DNA of 6,051 nt from Bacteroidota bacterium (GTDB taxonomy: Bacteria; Bacteroidota; Bacteroidia; Flavobacteriales; Flavobacteriaceae), in contig JADFSQ010000132.1 of assembly GCA_022560715.1 (NCBI GenBank), positions 1 through 6,051 on the forward strand, given 5' to 3'. Both the position numbers and the translations under genes were made by a program. Position 1 is the stretch's first letter, and each line of letters begins with the position of its first letter. Of this stretch, positions 1-6,051 are shown piece after piece. Below the pieces are notes generated by a model. That model was not told the origin of the DNA. It did not search any database and saw only the letters and a program-made list of their open reading frames with translations.

Positions 1-1194
1 CCTACCAAAAAAGATGAAGACTGGAAATACACGTCGCTAAATCGGGTTTTAAAAGAAAACTATACTTTATTTCCTAAAAAAGAAAATACATTAGAATATC
101 GAGAGATAAAAAAATATTTCATTCACGATATAGATTCTTATAAAATTGTGTTTATAGATGGAGAATATTCTTCTTATTTTTCTGAAACCACACACGATGG
201 TATGGATATTTGTTTAACATCCGCAGCACTTGCTAAACCAAAATATAGATTAATGATTGAAAACTATTTTAATAAAATAGCAACAAAAGATAGCTTAACA
301 TCATTAAATACTGCATTTTCTTATGAAGGTGCATATATACATATCCCGAAAAATAAATTGGTAGAAAAACCAATACAGATTATACACTTCTCGACAGGAA
401 ATGAAGCTGCATCAATGCTACAACCACGTAATTTAATTATAGTGGACGAAAACTCGCATGTTCAAATTATTGAGCGACACCAAAGTTTAACCGACAATCC
501 TGTGCTTACTAATAGTGTGACAGAGATTTTTGCAAATAAGCGTGCTATTGTAGATTATTATAAAGTTCAGAACGATAATCAAAATGCATCTTTAATCGAT
601 AATACGTTTATTAACCAAAGACGAGAAAGTATTTGTTCGGTACATACTTTTTCTTTTGGGGGAAAATTAACACGTAATAATCTTAAATTTTATCAAAATG
701 GCGAACGTGTTAATTCTATTCTGAAAGGAATTACCATTATTGGCAACAAACAGCATGTTGACCATAGTACATTGGTAAAACATATTGAACCTAACTGCGA
801 AAGCCACCAAGATTACAAAGGTATTTTTGAAGATAATTCAGTTGGAGTTTTTAATGGCAAAGTAATTGTTGAGAAAGAAGCACAAAAAACCAATGCTTTT
901 CAAGCAAGCAATAATATTTTGCTTAATGACAGAGCGACGATAAACGCCAAACCTCAATTGGAAATTTTTGCTGACGATGTGAAATGTTCTCATGGATGCA
1001 CCATTGGTCAATTAGACGAAAACGCACTATTTTATTTGCGTACCAGAGGTATTCCAAAAAAAGAAGCCAAAGCTTTATTAATGTATGCTTTTACTAATAA
1101 TGTTTTAGAAAGTGTTAAAATTCCTGAACTTAAACAACGCATCCATAAAATTATTGCTACTAAACTTGGCGTAAATATTGGGTTTGATCTTTAA
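1..1194 (+). CDS. sufD: SufD, Fe-S cluster scaffold subunit (5' end outside window)
   Basis: SufD is a cytoplasmic subunit of the SufBCD scaffold on which Fe-S clusters are built with sulfur from SufS/SufE. The frame is open from base 1: the first codons read PTKKDEDWKYTSL, the conserved N-terminal SufD motif. A GTG at 148 is therefore an internal valine, not the start. About 397 codons are visible. SufD proteins usually have 420-440 residues, so a few dozen N-terminal residues are missing. The middle is the beta-helix core. The C-terminal hallmark follows: DDVKCSHG with Cys at 985-987 and His at 991-993, matching E. coli SufD Cys358 and His360 (His360 is implicated in cluster assembly). After it comes LDENALFYLRTRGIPKKEA and the helical tail. 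The stop TAA is 2 nt before sufS, so the two genes are surely cotranscribed. The sufB and sufC genes are expected upstream but are not visible. Confidence 0.96.
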   Translation, partial: PTKKDEDWKYTSLNRVLKENYTLFPKKENTLEYREIKKYFIHDIDSYKIVFIDGEYSSYFSETTHDGMDICLTSAALAKPKYRLMIENYFNKIATKDSLTSLNTAFSYEGAYIHIPKNKLVEKPIQIIHFSTGNEAASMLQPRNLIIVDENSHVQIIERHQSLTDNPVLTNSVTEIFANKRAIVDYYKVQNDNQNASLIDNTFINQRRESICSVHTFSFGGKLTRNNLKFYQNGERVNSILKGITIIGNKQHVDHSTLVKHIEPNCESHQDYKGIFEDNSVGVFNGKVIVEKEAQKTNAFQASNNILLNDRATINAKPQLEIFADDVKCSHGCTIGQLDENALFYLRTRGIPKKEAKALLMYAFTNNVLESVKIPELKQRIHKIIATKLGVNIGFDL

Positions 1195-1196
1195 TA

Positions 1197-2435
1197 ATGA
1201 AATCCACTATTCAACATATTGCTTTTAATGTCGAAGAAATCCGTAAAGACTTCCCAATACTATCCCGAAAAGTAAATGGAAACCCTTTAGTGTATTTTGA
1301 TAATGCTGCAACATCACAAACACCACAGATAGTTATCGATGCTATTGTAAATTATTACTCAACTATAAATGCTAATATACATAGAGGTGTACACAGTTTA
1401 AGTCAGGAAGCAACTGATGCTTTTGAGCAAGCACGGCAAAAAATTCAAACACATTTTAACGCCAAACACAGCCACGAAATTATATTAACTTCTGGTACAA
1501 CTCATGGTATAAATTTAGTAGCTCATGGGTTTTCTTCTTTATTGCAACAAGGAGATGAGATTATCGTTTCGGCTTTAGAACATCACAGTAATATAGTACC
1601 ATGGCAAATGTTATGTGAACAAACAGGAGCAATTCTTAAGGTAATTCCAATGAATCAGGAGGGTGAATTGGTTATTAGTGACTATGATAATTTACTTTCA
1701 GAAAAAACCAAACTGGTTTTTGTAAATCATATTTCCAACGCTCTGGGAACCATCAATCCTATTAAAGAAATTATTAATAAAGCTCATAATGTTGGAGCAG
1801 CTGTTTTAATAGATGGCGCACAATCATGTCCTCATTTAAAACCAGATGTACAAGCATTAGATGTCGATTTTTATGTTGCATCTGCTCATAAAATGTGTGG
1901 TCCGACTGGTGTTGGAGTGCTTTACGGAAAGTCTTCATGGCTCAACAAATTACCGCCTTATCAAGGAGGAGGTGAAATGATTGCTGAAGTTACTTTTAAA
2001 AAAACCACTTATGCCGACTTACCGCATAAATTTGAAGCAGGTACACCTAATATTTGTGGTGTTATCGCTTTTGGTGTTGCAATTGACTATATGAATTCCA
2101 TCGGATTTGATAACATTGCAGCTTATGAGAATGAGCTTCTGAATCATGCAACAAAAAACCTCCTGGAAATAGAAGGCTTAAAAATTTATGGGACTTCACA
2201 TAATAAAACATCTGTTATTTCATTTAATATTGAAGGTATTCATCCTTACGATATTGGATCCATTGTAGATAAATTAGGAATTGCTGTTAGAACAGGACAC
2301 CATTGTGCACAACCCATAATGGATTTCTATAATATTCCAGGTACCGTAAGAGCTTCGTTTTCATTTTATAACACTAAAGAAGAAATTGATGTATTAGTTG
2401 ATGCTGTTAAAAAAGCGAAATTGATGTTGTCTTGA
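1197..2435 (+). CDS. sufS: SufS, PLP-dependent group II cysteine desulfurase
   Basis: This enzyme converts L-cysteine to L-alanine and holds the sulfur as a persulfide for transfer to SufE. At 412 residues it is the usual length for the family. Visible sites are DNAATSQTP near residues 35-43, EHHSNIVPWQ with His129 (stacks on PLP), DGAQS with Asp206 and Gln209, SAHKMCGPTG with the PLP-binding Lys232, and RTGHHCAQP with the catalytic Cys370. These sit at a constant +6 offset from E. coli SufS His123, Lys226 and Cys364, which supports the start chosen here. The RTGHHCAQP signature and SufS-type spacing separate it from IscS/NifS (group I). The ATG lies 2 nt after the sufD stop, with no Shine-Dalgarno sequence, which suggests translational coupling. 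A 91-nt gap follows before sufE. All catalytic residues are present. Confidence 0.97.
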   Translation: MKSTIQHIAFNVEEIRKDFPILSRKVNGNPLVYFDNAATSQTPQIVIDAIVNYYSTINANIHRGVHSLSQEATDAFEQARQKIQTHFNAKHSHEIILTSGTTHGINLVAHGFSSLLQQGDEIIVSALEHHSNIVPWQMLCEQTGAILKVIPMNQEGELVISDYDNLLSEKTKLVFVNHISNALGTINPIKEIINKAHNVGAAVLIDGAQSCPHLKPDVQALDVDFYVASAHKMCGPTGVGVLYGKSSWLNKLPPYQGGGEMIAEVTFKKTTYADLPHKFEAGTPNICGVIAFGVAIDYMNSIGFDNIAAYENELLNHATKNLLEIEGLKIYGTSHNKTSVISFNIEGIHPYDIGSIVDKLGIAVRTGHHCAQPIMDFYNIPGTVRASFSFYNTKEEIDVLVDAVKKAKLMLS

Positions 2436-2480
2436 TTTTTCTTTGTAATACTATTTTAAACCCCATAAAAGATGAAAACA

Positions 2481-2511
2481 TTGAATAGCAATAATTCTTA
2501 TTGTATTTTTG
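2481..2511 (+). promoter_or_regulatory. Predicted Bacteroidota-type promoter upstream of sufE
   Basis: A TTG at 2481-2483 (-33 element) is followed after 20 bp by TATTTTTG at 2504-2511, a perfect match to the Bacteroidota -7 consensus TAnnTTTG. It sits in the 91-nt gap between sufS and sufE. Transcription would begin only about 10 nt before the sufE ATG at 2527, giving a very short leader. That is tolerable in a phylum that makes little use of Shine-Dalgarno pairing. It could let sufE and DUF59 be expressed apart from sufBCDS. Short AT-rich motifs occur by chance in this DNA, so this is a prediction only. Confidence 0.5.
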
Positions 2512-2526
2512 TGTAAAATTGAGAAC

Positions 2527-2949
2527 ATGACCATTCAAGATATACAAAGTGAGATTATAGATGAGTTTTCAATGTTTGACGACTGGATGCAGCGTTACGA
2601 ATATATGATTGATCTCGGTAAGTCTTTGCCACTAATTAACGACCAATATAAAACTGAGGATAATCTTATAAAAGGATGCCAAAGCAGAGTTTGGGTTTAT
2701 GCCGAAATAGAAGACGACAATGTTATTTTTACAGCAGATAGCGATGCTATTATTACCAAAGGCATTATAGCTATTATAATAAGAGTATTCTCAAATCAGC
2801 ATCCAAAAGATATCATTGAAGCAGATACTAATTTTATAGATGAAATTGGTCTAAAAGAACATTTATCGCCAACGCGTGCAAACGGATTGGTAAGTATGAT
2901 AAAACAAATAAAATTGTACGCCTTGGCGTACCAAACACAATTAAATTAA
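2527..2949 (+). CDS. sufE: SufE, sulfur acceptor and activator of SufS
   Basis: SufE accepts persulfide sulfur from SufS and relays it to the SufBCD scaffold. Starting at ATG 2527, the protein has 140 residues, typical for SufE. Its active-site cysteine falls at residue 51 in LIKGCQSRVWV, the same number as the E. coli SufE acceptor Cys51. Other family marks are the N-terminal FDDWMQRYEYMIDLGK and the later LKEHLSPTRANGL. An in-frame TTG at 2509 would add six residues, but it lies inside the predicted -7 promoter element and has no family support, so ATG 2527 is preferred. No Shine-Dalgarno sequence is visible. The stop is separated by a single base from the ATG of the DUF59 gene, indicating tight coupling. 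Confidence 0.96.
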   Translation: MTIQDIQSEIIDEFSMFDDWMQRYEYMIDLGKSLPLINDQYKTEDNLIKGCQSRVWVYAEIEDDNVIFTADSDAIITKGIIAIIIRVFSNQHPKDIIEADTNFIDEIGLKEHLSPTRANGLVSMIKQIKLYALAYQTQLN

Positions 2950-2950
2950 A

Positions 2951-3274
2951 ATGGAAACAACTATAGACACCAATGCATTAGGCGAAAAAATTGTTCGTGT
3001 AATAAAAACAATATTCGATCCGGAAATTCCTGTAGATATTTACGAATTAGGATTAATCTATGATGTTTTTGTAAACGAAGACCTTGATGTAAAAATCCTT
3101 ATGACATTAACAACACCAAATTGTCCTGTTGCTGAAACGCTTCCGCTGGAAGTTGAAGAAAAAATAAGATCGATAAACGAAGTTAAAAGTGCTAAAGTCG
3201 AAATCACTTTCGATCCTCCTTGGAGTCAGGATTTAATGAGTGAAGAAGCAAAGCTAGAATTGGGAATGCTGTAG
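2951..3274 (+). CDS. SUF-associated Fe-S assembly protein, MIP18/DUF59 family
   Basis: This 107-residue cytoplasmic protein is a single DUF59 (MIP18-like) domain of the type encoded within SUF operons. Relatives such as SufT and eukaryotic CIA2/MIP18 act in Fe-S protein maturation. Visible motifs are FDPEIPVDIYELGLIYDV (residues 22-39), LTTPNCPVAE with the conserved Cys58, FDPPWSQDLMS, and the C-terminal EEAKLELGM. The ATG comes 1 nt after the sufE stop, so translation is probably coupled. The exact role of this SUF-linked subgroup (cluster carrier or assembly factor) is not settled. The related PaaD of phenylacetate degradation shares the domain, but the sufE linkage argues against that role. 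I give no gene symbol because sufT is used for a related, not clearly identical, subgroup. Confidence 0.93.
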   Translation: METTIDTNALGEKIVRVIKTIFDPEIPVDIYELGLIYDVFVNEDLDVKILMTLTTPNCPVAETLPLEVEEKIRSINEVKSAKVEITFDPPWSQDLMSEEAKLELGML

Positions 3275-3275
3275 T

Positions 3276-3341
3276 TAGTATCCAGTATTCAGTCGCAGTA
3301 AACAGTATTCAATAACAGTTTGAGTGTTCAGTTTGAGTGTT
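3276..3341 (+). repeat. Degenerate intergenic CAGT-type direct repeat, 13-bp period
   Basis: The gap between the DUF59 and DUF2480 genes is mostly filled by a degenerate direct repeat. CAGT occurs at 3283, 3290, 3296, 3303, 3316 and 3329. Related tetramers fill the pattern: TAGT at 3276, CAAT at 3310, GAGT at 3322 and 3335. Steps between successive tetramers are 6 or 7 bp, so the full unit is about 13 bp. The last two units, 3316-3328 and 3329-3341, are identical (CAGTTTGAGTGTT). The array begins 2 nt after the DUF59 stop. I recall similar CAGT-rich spacers in other flavobacterial genomes but cannot verify that here. Function is unknown. The units are direct rather than inverted, so this is not an obvious hairpin terminator. 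Confidence 0.75.
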
Positions 3342-3360
3342 TTCAAAATAAACTTTTTTT

Positions 3361-3867
3361 ATGTCAGATGAAATAATAAATCGCGTTGCCAACAGCAAAC
3401 TAATAACCATTGATTTAGAAGACTTTTATCCCGAAGGTAAGCGTATCGTTTTTGATATTAAAGATTGGTTATTTGAAGGTCTGATTCTACGTGAAAAAGA
3501 ATTTCGTTTAAGTGCAAAAGAACATGACTGGTCTCAATATCAAGACAATTATGTTGCTCTAACCTGCTCTACAGATGCCATAGTGCCGGGTTGGGCATAT
3601 ATGTTGCTTACAACATATTTAAACACTTTTGCCAAAAAAGTGCTTGTCGGAAATCTTGAAACTCTTGAAACCTCTTTATACCAAGATATTATTAATAAAA
3701 TTGATATCTCTTTTTATACAGACAAGCCTGTTATTATAAAAGGTTGCGCAAATAAACCTGTCCCTGAAAATGCTTATATTTTACTCACAACAAAACTAAT
3801 GTCTGTAGCGAAATCGGTAATGTATGGAGAAGCCTGTTCTTCGGTTCCACTTTATAAGCGCAGATAA
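3361..3867 (+). CDS. DUF2480 family protein, function unknown, SUF-linked
   Basis: This 168-residue predicted soluble protein has no signal peptide or membrane segment. It matches the DUF2480 family of Bacteroidota, recognised from NRVANSKLITIDLEDFYPEGKR near the N terminus, DIKDWLFEGLILREKEFR, HDWSQYQDNYVAL, VIIKGCANKPVP and the C-terminal GEACSSVPLYKR. It has three cysteines: Cys69, Cys129 and Cys159. Residues 65-97 and 124-156 are similar copies sharing the pattern VPxxAYxLLTTxLxxxAKxVxxG, each preceded by a cysteine (Cys69, Cys129), so the protein contains an internal duplication. It follows the SUF genes after an 86-nt repeat-containing gap. The ATG is preceded by a run of seven T and lacks a Shine-Dalgarno sequence. 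The context suggests an Fe-S-related or redox role, but that is inference: no catalytic motif is recognisable. Confidence 0.93.
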   Translation: MSDEIINRVANSKLITIDLEDFYPEGKRIVFDIKDWLFEGLILREKEFRLSAKEHDWSQYQDNYVALTCSTDAIVPGWAYMLLTTYLNTFAKKVLVGNLETLETSLYQDIINKIDISFYTDKPVIIKGCANKPVPENAYILLTTKLMSVAKSVMYGEACSSVPLYKRR

Positions 3868-3947
3868 AATCTAATTTTTAACGTATTATAAATCAATAAT
3901 TATAAGTTCCCTATATTAGTAATCGTTTTAAATTCTGAAACCATTTT

Positions 3948-4874
3948 ATGAGAAAAATACTTCTGCTAACTGTCTTTTTTATTTCATTAGTATCAATTAA
4001 AGCCCAAACATTAGAAGAATTAAAATCTGAACAAAGTATAAAAAAAGATTCTATCTCAGCACTTCAAAGTAAAGTTGATGATTTACAAGCTCAAATTGAT
4101 GCCCTTCCTGGATGGAAAATTAAAGCCTTTGGAATCGTTGGTGGTAGTTTATCTAATTTTAATAATTGGTATTCTCAAGGCACACCGAATAATTCTTCTG
4201 GAAATTTAGGATTTACCGTGAATACATACGCCAATTTAATTCAGGATAAATTTTTCTGGAGAAACTCCGTTACTTTCAATTTAAAATGGGTAAAATTAGA
4301 TGATAAAGATAATCCTAATGATGACAGTAATTTTAACCCAACGACAGATGTGTTTAATATTTCAACCTTATATGGACACAAATTAAATGAAAAATTTGCA
4401 ATATCTACTCTTGTAGAATACAGAACTACCTTATTAGATAATTTTAACGACCCTGGCTATTTAGACTTAGGAGTTGGTGTAACTTGGACCCCAATAACCG
4501 ATTTAGTAGTCGTTATTCATCCTCTTAATTATAATTTTGTTTTTAGTAATGAAGACGCCATTTTCGAGTCTTCGATAGGCGCAAAAATAGTTGTAGATTA
4601 CACCAAAAAAATAGGCGCAGTTAACTTTAAAACGAATCTTTCTATGTTTCAAAGTTATAAAAGTTCTAATCTTTCTAATTGGACTTGGGCTAATTCTTTT
4701 AGTTATACGTTTTGGAAAAATATTGGTGTTGGTTTTGATTTTGGATTAAGAAACAACAAACAGGAAGCTTTAAACTATGCCATAAATACTTTAGGTGATG
4801 CAACTGCAACTTTTGATAATGTAGATAACAACTTACAAACGTATTGGATATTTGGTTTGAGTTATTCGTTTTAA
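3948..4874 (+). CDS. DUF3078 family predicted outer-membrane beta-barrel protein
   Basis: This is a 308-residue exported protein. Residues 1-19 form a signal peptide (MRK, then a hydrophobic stretch, with likely cleavage after Ala19 in SIKA-QT). Residues 21-52 look like a short coiled coil (LEELKSEQ through DDLQAQID). The rest is rich in alternating, aromatic beta strands of the DUF3078 type (for example GGSLSNFNNWYSQGT at 65-79). It ends in SYSF, with the C-terminal phenylalanine usual for barrels inserted by the BAM machinery. An Asp/Asn-rich stretch at 118-129 probably forms a loop. The ATG is 80 nt after the DUF2480 stop. I see no convincing promoter there, so it could be the end of the suf transcript or separately transcribed. 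Its stop overlaps that of hflX on the other strand. Function is unknown. Confidence 0.85.
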   Translation: MRKILLLTVFFISLVSIKAQTLEELKSEQSIKKDSISALQSKVDDLQAQIDALPGWKIKAFGIVGGSLSNFNNWYSQGTPNNSSGNLGFTVNTYANLIQDKFFWRNSVTFNLKWVKLDDKDNPNDDSNFNPTTDVFNISTLYGHKLNEKFAISTLVEYRTTLLDNFNDPGYLDLGVGVTWTPITDLVVVIHPLNYNFVFSNEDAIFESSIGAKIVVDYTKKIGAVNFKTNLSMFQSYKSSNLSNWTWANSFSYTFWKNIGVGFDFGLRNNKQEALNYAINTLGDATATFDNVDNNLQTYWIFGLSYSF

Positions 4875-6051
4875 CTTTCATCATAATCCGGAAATAAAAA
4901 ATGGTTGTAAGGAAAACGTGTTATATGAATTTGTCGCACTTCATTATAAACTCGTTTTTTAAAATCATCAAGATTTTCCTTTTTTAAAGCAGAAATAAAT
5001 AATGCATTTTCACCTATTTTACTCATCCAAGTTTTTTTCCATTCTTGTAATGTATAGTTCGCTTTTGTTCTTACTGCAATTAAATCGTCATCATCAAAAG
5101 GTTCGGGTTTATAAGCATCAATCTTATTAAAAACCATAATTGTAGGTTTGTTGGAACTGTTAATTTCATCCAACGTTTTATTAACAGATTCTATCTGGTC
5201 TTCAAAGTTTGGATGTGATATATCAACAATATGCAGTAATAAATCGGCTTCTCGAACTTCATCTAAAGTGCTTTTAAAAGAATCTATCAATTGGGTTGGC
5301 AGTTTTCTGATAAACCCAACAGTATCTGTCATTAAAAAAGGGAGATTTTTAATAACTACTTTTCGTACTGTAGTATCAAGTGTGGCAAACAATTTGTTTT
5401 CGGCAAAGACTTTAGATTTGCTAATAACATTCATAAGCGTAGATTTGCCAACATTGGTATAACCCACTAAAGCGACTCTCACCATTTTGCCACGATTACC
5501 TCGCTGAACAGCCATTTGTTTGTCGATGGTTTTTATTTTCGCTTTAAGTAATGCGATTTTATCGCGTACAATACGTCTGTCGGTTTCTATTTCGGTTTCA
5601 CCTGGCCCACGCATTCCGATTCCTCCTTTTTGTCGTTCAAGATGTGTCCACATTCCTTTTAGTCGTGGTAATAAATATTCACATTGCGCCAATTCTACTT
5701 GTGTGCGAGCATAACTGGTTTGAGCACGTTGTGCAAAAATGTCCAGTATTAAATTGGTTCGGTCCAATACTTTACAATCCAATATTTTACTAATGTTTCG
5801 TTCTTGTGCCGGAGATAATTCGTCATCAAAAATTGCTGTTCCAATATCATTATCTTTAATAAATCGTTCTACATCTTCCATTTTTCCCTTGCCAATAAAG
5901 GTTTTGGGATGAGGCATATCCAGCTTTTGAGTAAATCGTTTTAAAACTTCTCCTCCAGCAGTATATGTTAAAAATTCCAACTCGTCTAAATATTCTTTAG
6001 ATTTTTCTTCATTTTGATCTCTTGTAATAACGCCTATCAAAACCGTTTTTT
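4871..6051 (-). CDS. hflX: HflX, ribosome-associated GTPase (5' end outside window)
   Basis: HflX is a translation-factor GTPase that binds the large ribosomal subunit and can split or rescue stalled ribosomes under stress. The frame stays open to the right edge. A TTG at 6040 is in frame, but the codons before it (KTV, then L at the TTG) continue the usual HflX N terminus, so the real start lies beyond 6051. Counting that Leu as residue 1, the order is: N-terminal HflX domain (LEFLTYTAGGEV, TFIGKGKMEDV, FDDELSPAQERN), a coiled-coil linker, GMRGPGETEIETDRR (142-156), then the G domain with G1 GYTNVGKST (193-201), ATLDTTVR (219-226), G3 DTVGF (239-243), G4 NKID (305-308) and G5 SAL (350-352). 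All nucleotide-binding motifs are intact. It is convergent with the DUF3078 gene, so it is not part of the suf operon. Confidence 0.96.
   Translation of the reverse strand, partial: KTVLIGVITRDQNEEKSKEYLDELEFLTYTAGGEVLKRFTQKLDMPHPKTFIGKGKMEDVERFIKDNDIGTAIFDDELSPAQERNISKILDCKVLDRTNLILDIFAQRAQTSYARTQVELAQCEYLLPRLKGMWTHLERQKGGIGMRGPGETEIETDRRIVRDKIALLKAKIKTIDKQMAVQRGNRGKMVRVALVGYTNVGKSTLMNVISKSKVFAENKLFATLDTTVRKVVIKNLPFLMTDTVGFIRKLPTQLIDSFKSTLDEVREADLLLHIVDISHPNFEDQIESVNKTLDEINSSNKPTIMVFNKIDAYKPEPFDDDDLIAVRTKANYTLQEWKKTWMSKIGENALFISALKKENLDDFKKRVYNEVRQIHITRFPYNHFLFPDYDES

Noticed and set aside
148..1194. sufD starting at the GTG at 148
   Set aside because: The same frame is open from base 1 and encodes the conserved SufD N-terminal motif (DEDWKYTSL), so the GTG is an internal valine and the gene is cut by the window edge.
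2472..2516. 14-codon ORF (ATG to TAA) between sufS and sufE, as a possible leader peptide
   Set aside because: It is short enough to arise by chance, has no regulatory codon run or attenuator hairpin, and overlaps the predicted promoter.
2509..2526. Six-residue N-terminal extension of SufE from a TTG
   Set aside because: The TTG lies within the predicted -7 promoter element. ATG 2527 gives the standard SufE length and puts the active cysteine at position 51 as in E. coli.
3349..3360. TAAAC plus T-run just before DUF2480, as a promoter -7 element or terminator tail
   Set aside because: The spacing does not fit TAnnTTTG, it abuts the start codon, and no stem precedes the T-run.
3868..3947. 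Promoter or terminator between DUF2480 and DUF3078
   Set aside because: The closest promoter match is TAATTTTT, which lacks the final G and has no clear TTG at the right distance. No GC-containing stem with a T-tract is visible.
4699..4884. Minus-strand 61-codon ORF
   Set aside because: It is antisense to the 3' end of the well-supported DUF3078 gene. Its low-complexity translation shows no recognisable domain.
5148..5793. Three plus-strand ORFs of 64-104 codons
   Set aside because: All lie antisense to the G domain and linker of the intact hflX gene and show no recognisable family, so they are shadow frames.
6038..6040. TTG as the hflX start codon
   Set aside because: The frame continues to the window edge with codons fitting the usual HflX N terminus (KTVLIGVIT), so this is an internal leucine.

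Overview
The window is AT-rich, ORF-dense DNA that almost certainly comes from a Bacteroidota chromosome of the family Flavobacteriaceae. The evidence is the gene set and order (sufD, sufS, sufE, a MIP18/DUF59 protein, DUF2480, DUF3078), the absence of Shine-Dalgarno sequences ahead of starts, and a sequence upstream of sufE matching the Bacteroidota promoter consensus (TTG, about 20 bp, TAnnTTTG). There are no mobile elements, CRISPR arrays, tRNAs or rRNAs.

Layout. Positions 1-3274 (+) hold the downstream half of a SUF iron-sulfur assembly operon. It starts with sufD, which is already open at base 1, so its true start (and presumably sufB and sufC) lies off the left edge. Next come sufS (cysteine desulfurase), sufE (sulfur-transfer partner) and a small DUF59 SUF-associated protein. 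sufD/sufS and sufE/DUF59 are packed 2 and 1 nt apart. A 91-nt gap containing a likely internal promoter separates the two pairs. An 86-nt gap (3275-3360) holds a degenerate CAGT-type direct repeat with a 13-bp period. It is followed by a DUF2480 gene (3361-3867, +) and, after 80 nt, a secreted DUF3078 predicted outer-membrane protein (3948-4874, +). The opposite strand carries hflX (4871 to beyond 6051), convergent with the DUF3078 gene. Their stop codons share one TTAA.

How the genes work together. SufS takes sulfur from cysteine and passes it as persulfide to SufE Cys51. SufE delivers it to the SufBCD scaffold, of which SufD is a member. The DUF59 protein is likely a maturation or carrier factor for the finished clusters. 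DUF2480 has no known function. Its position behind the SUF genes and its three cysteines make an iron-sulfur link a reasonable guess, and its sequence contains a clear internal duplication. DUF3078 and HflX (a ribosome-associated GTPase) are probably just neighbours.

Novelty. This is mostly a conserved housekeeping region and I see no new multi-gene system. The items most worth a second look are the duplicated, cysteine-bearing DUF2480 protein, the 13-bp-period intergenic repeat and the promoter inside the suf cluster.
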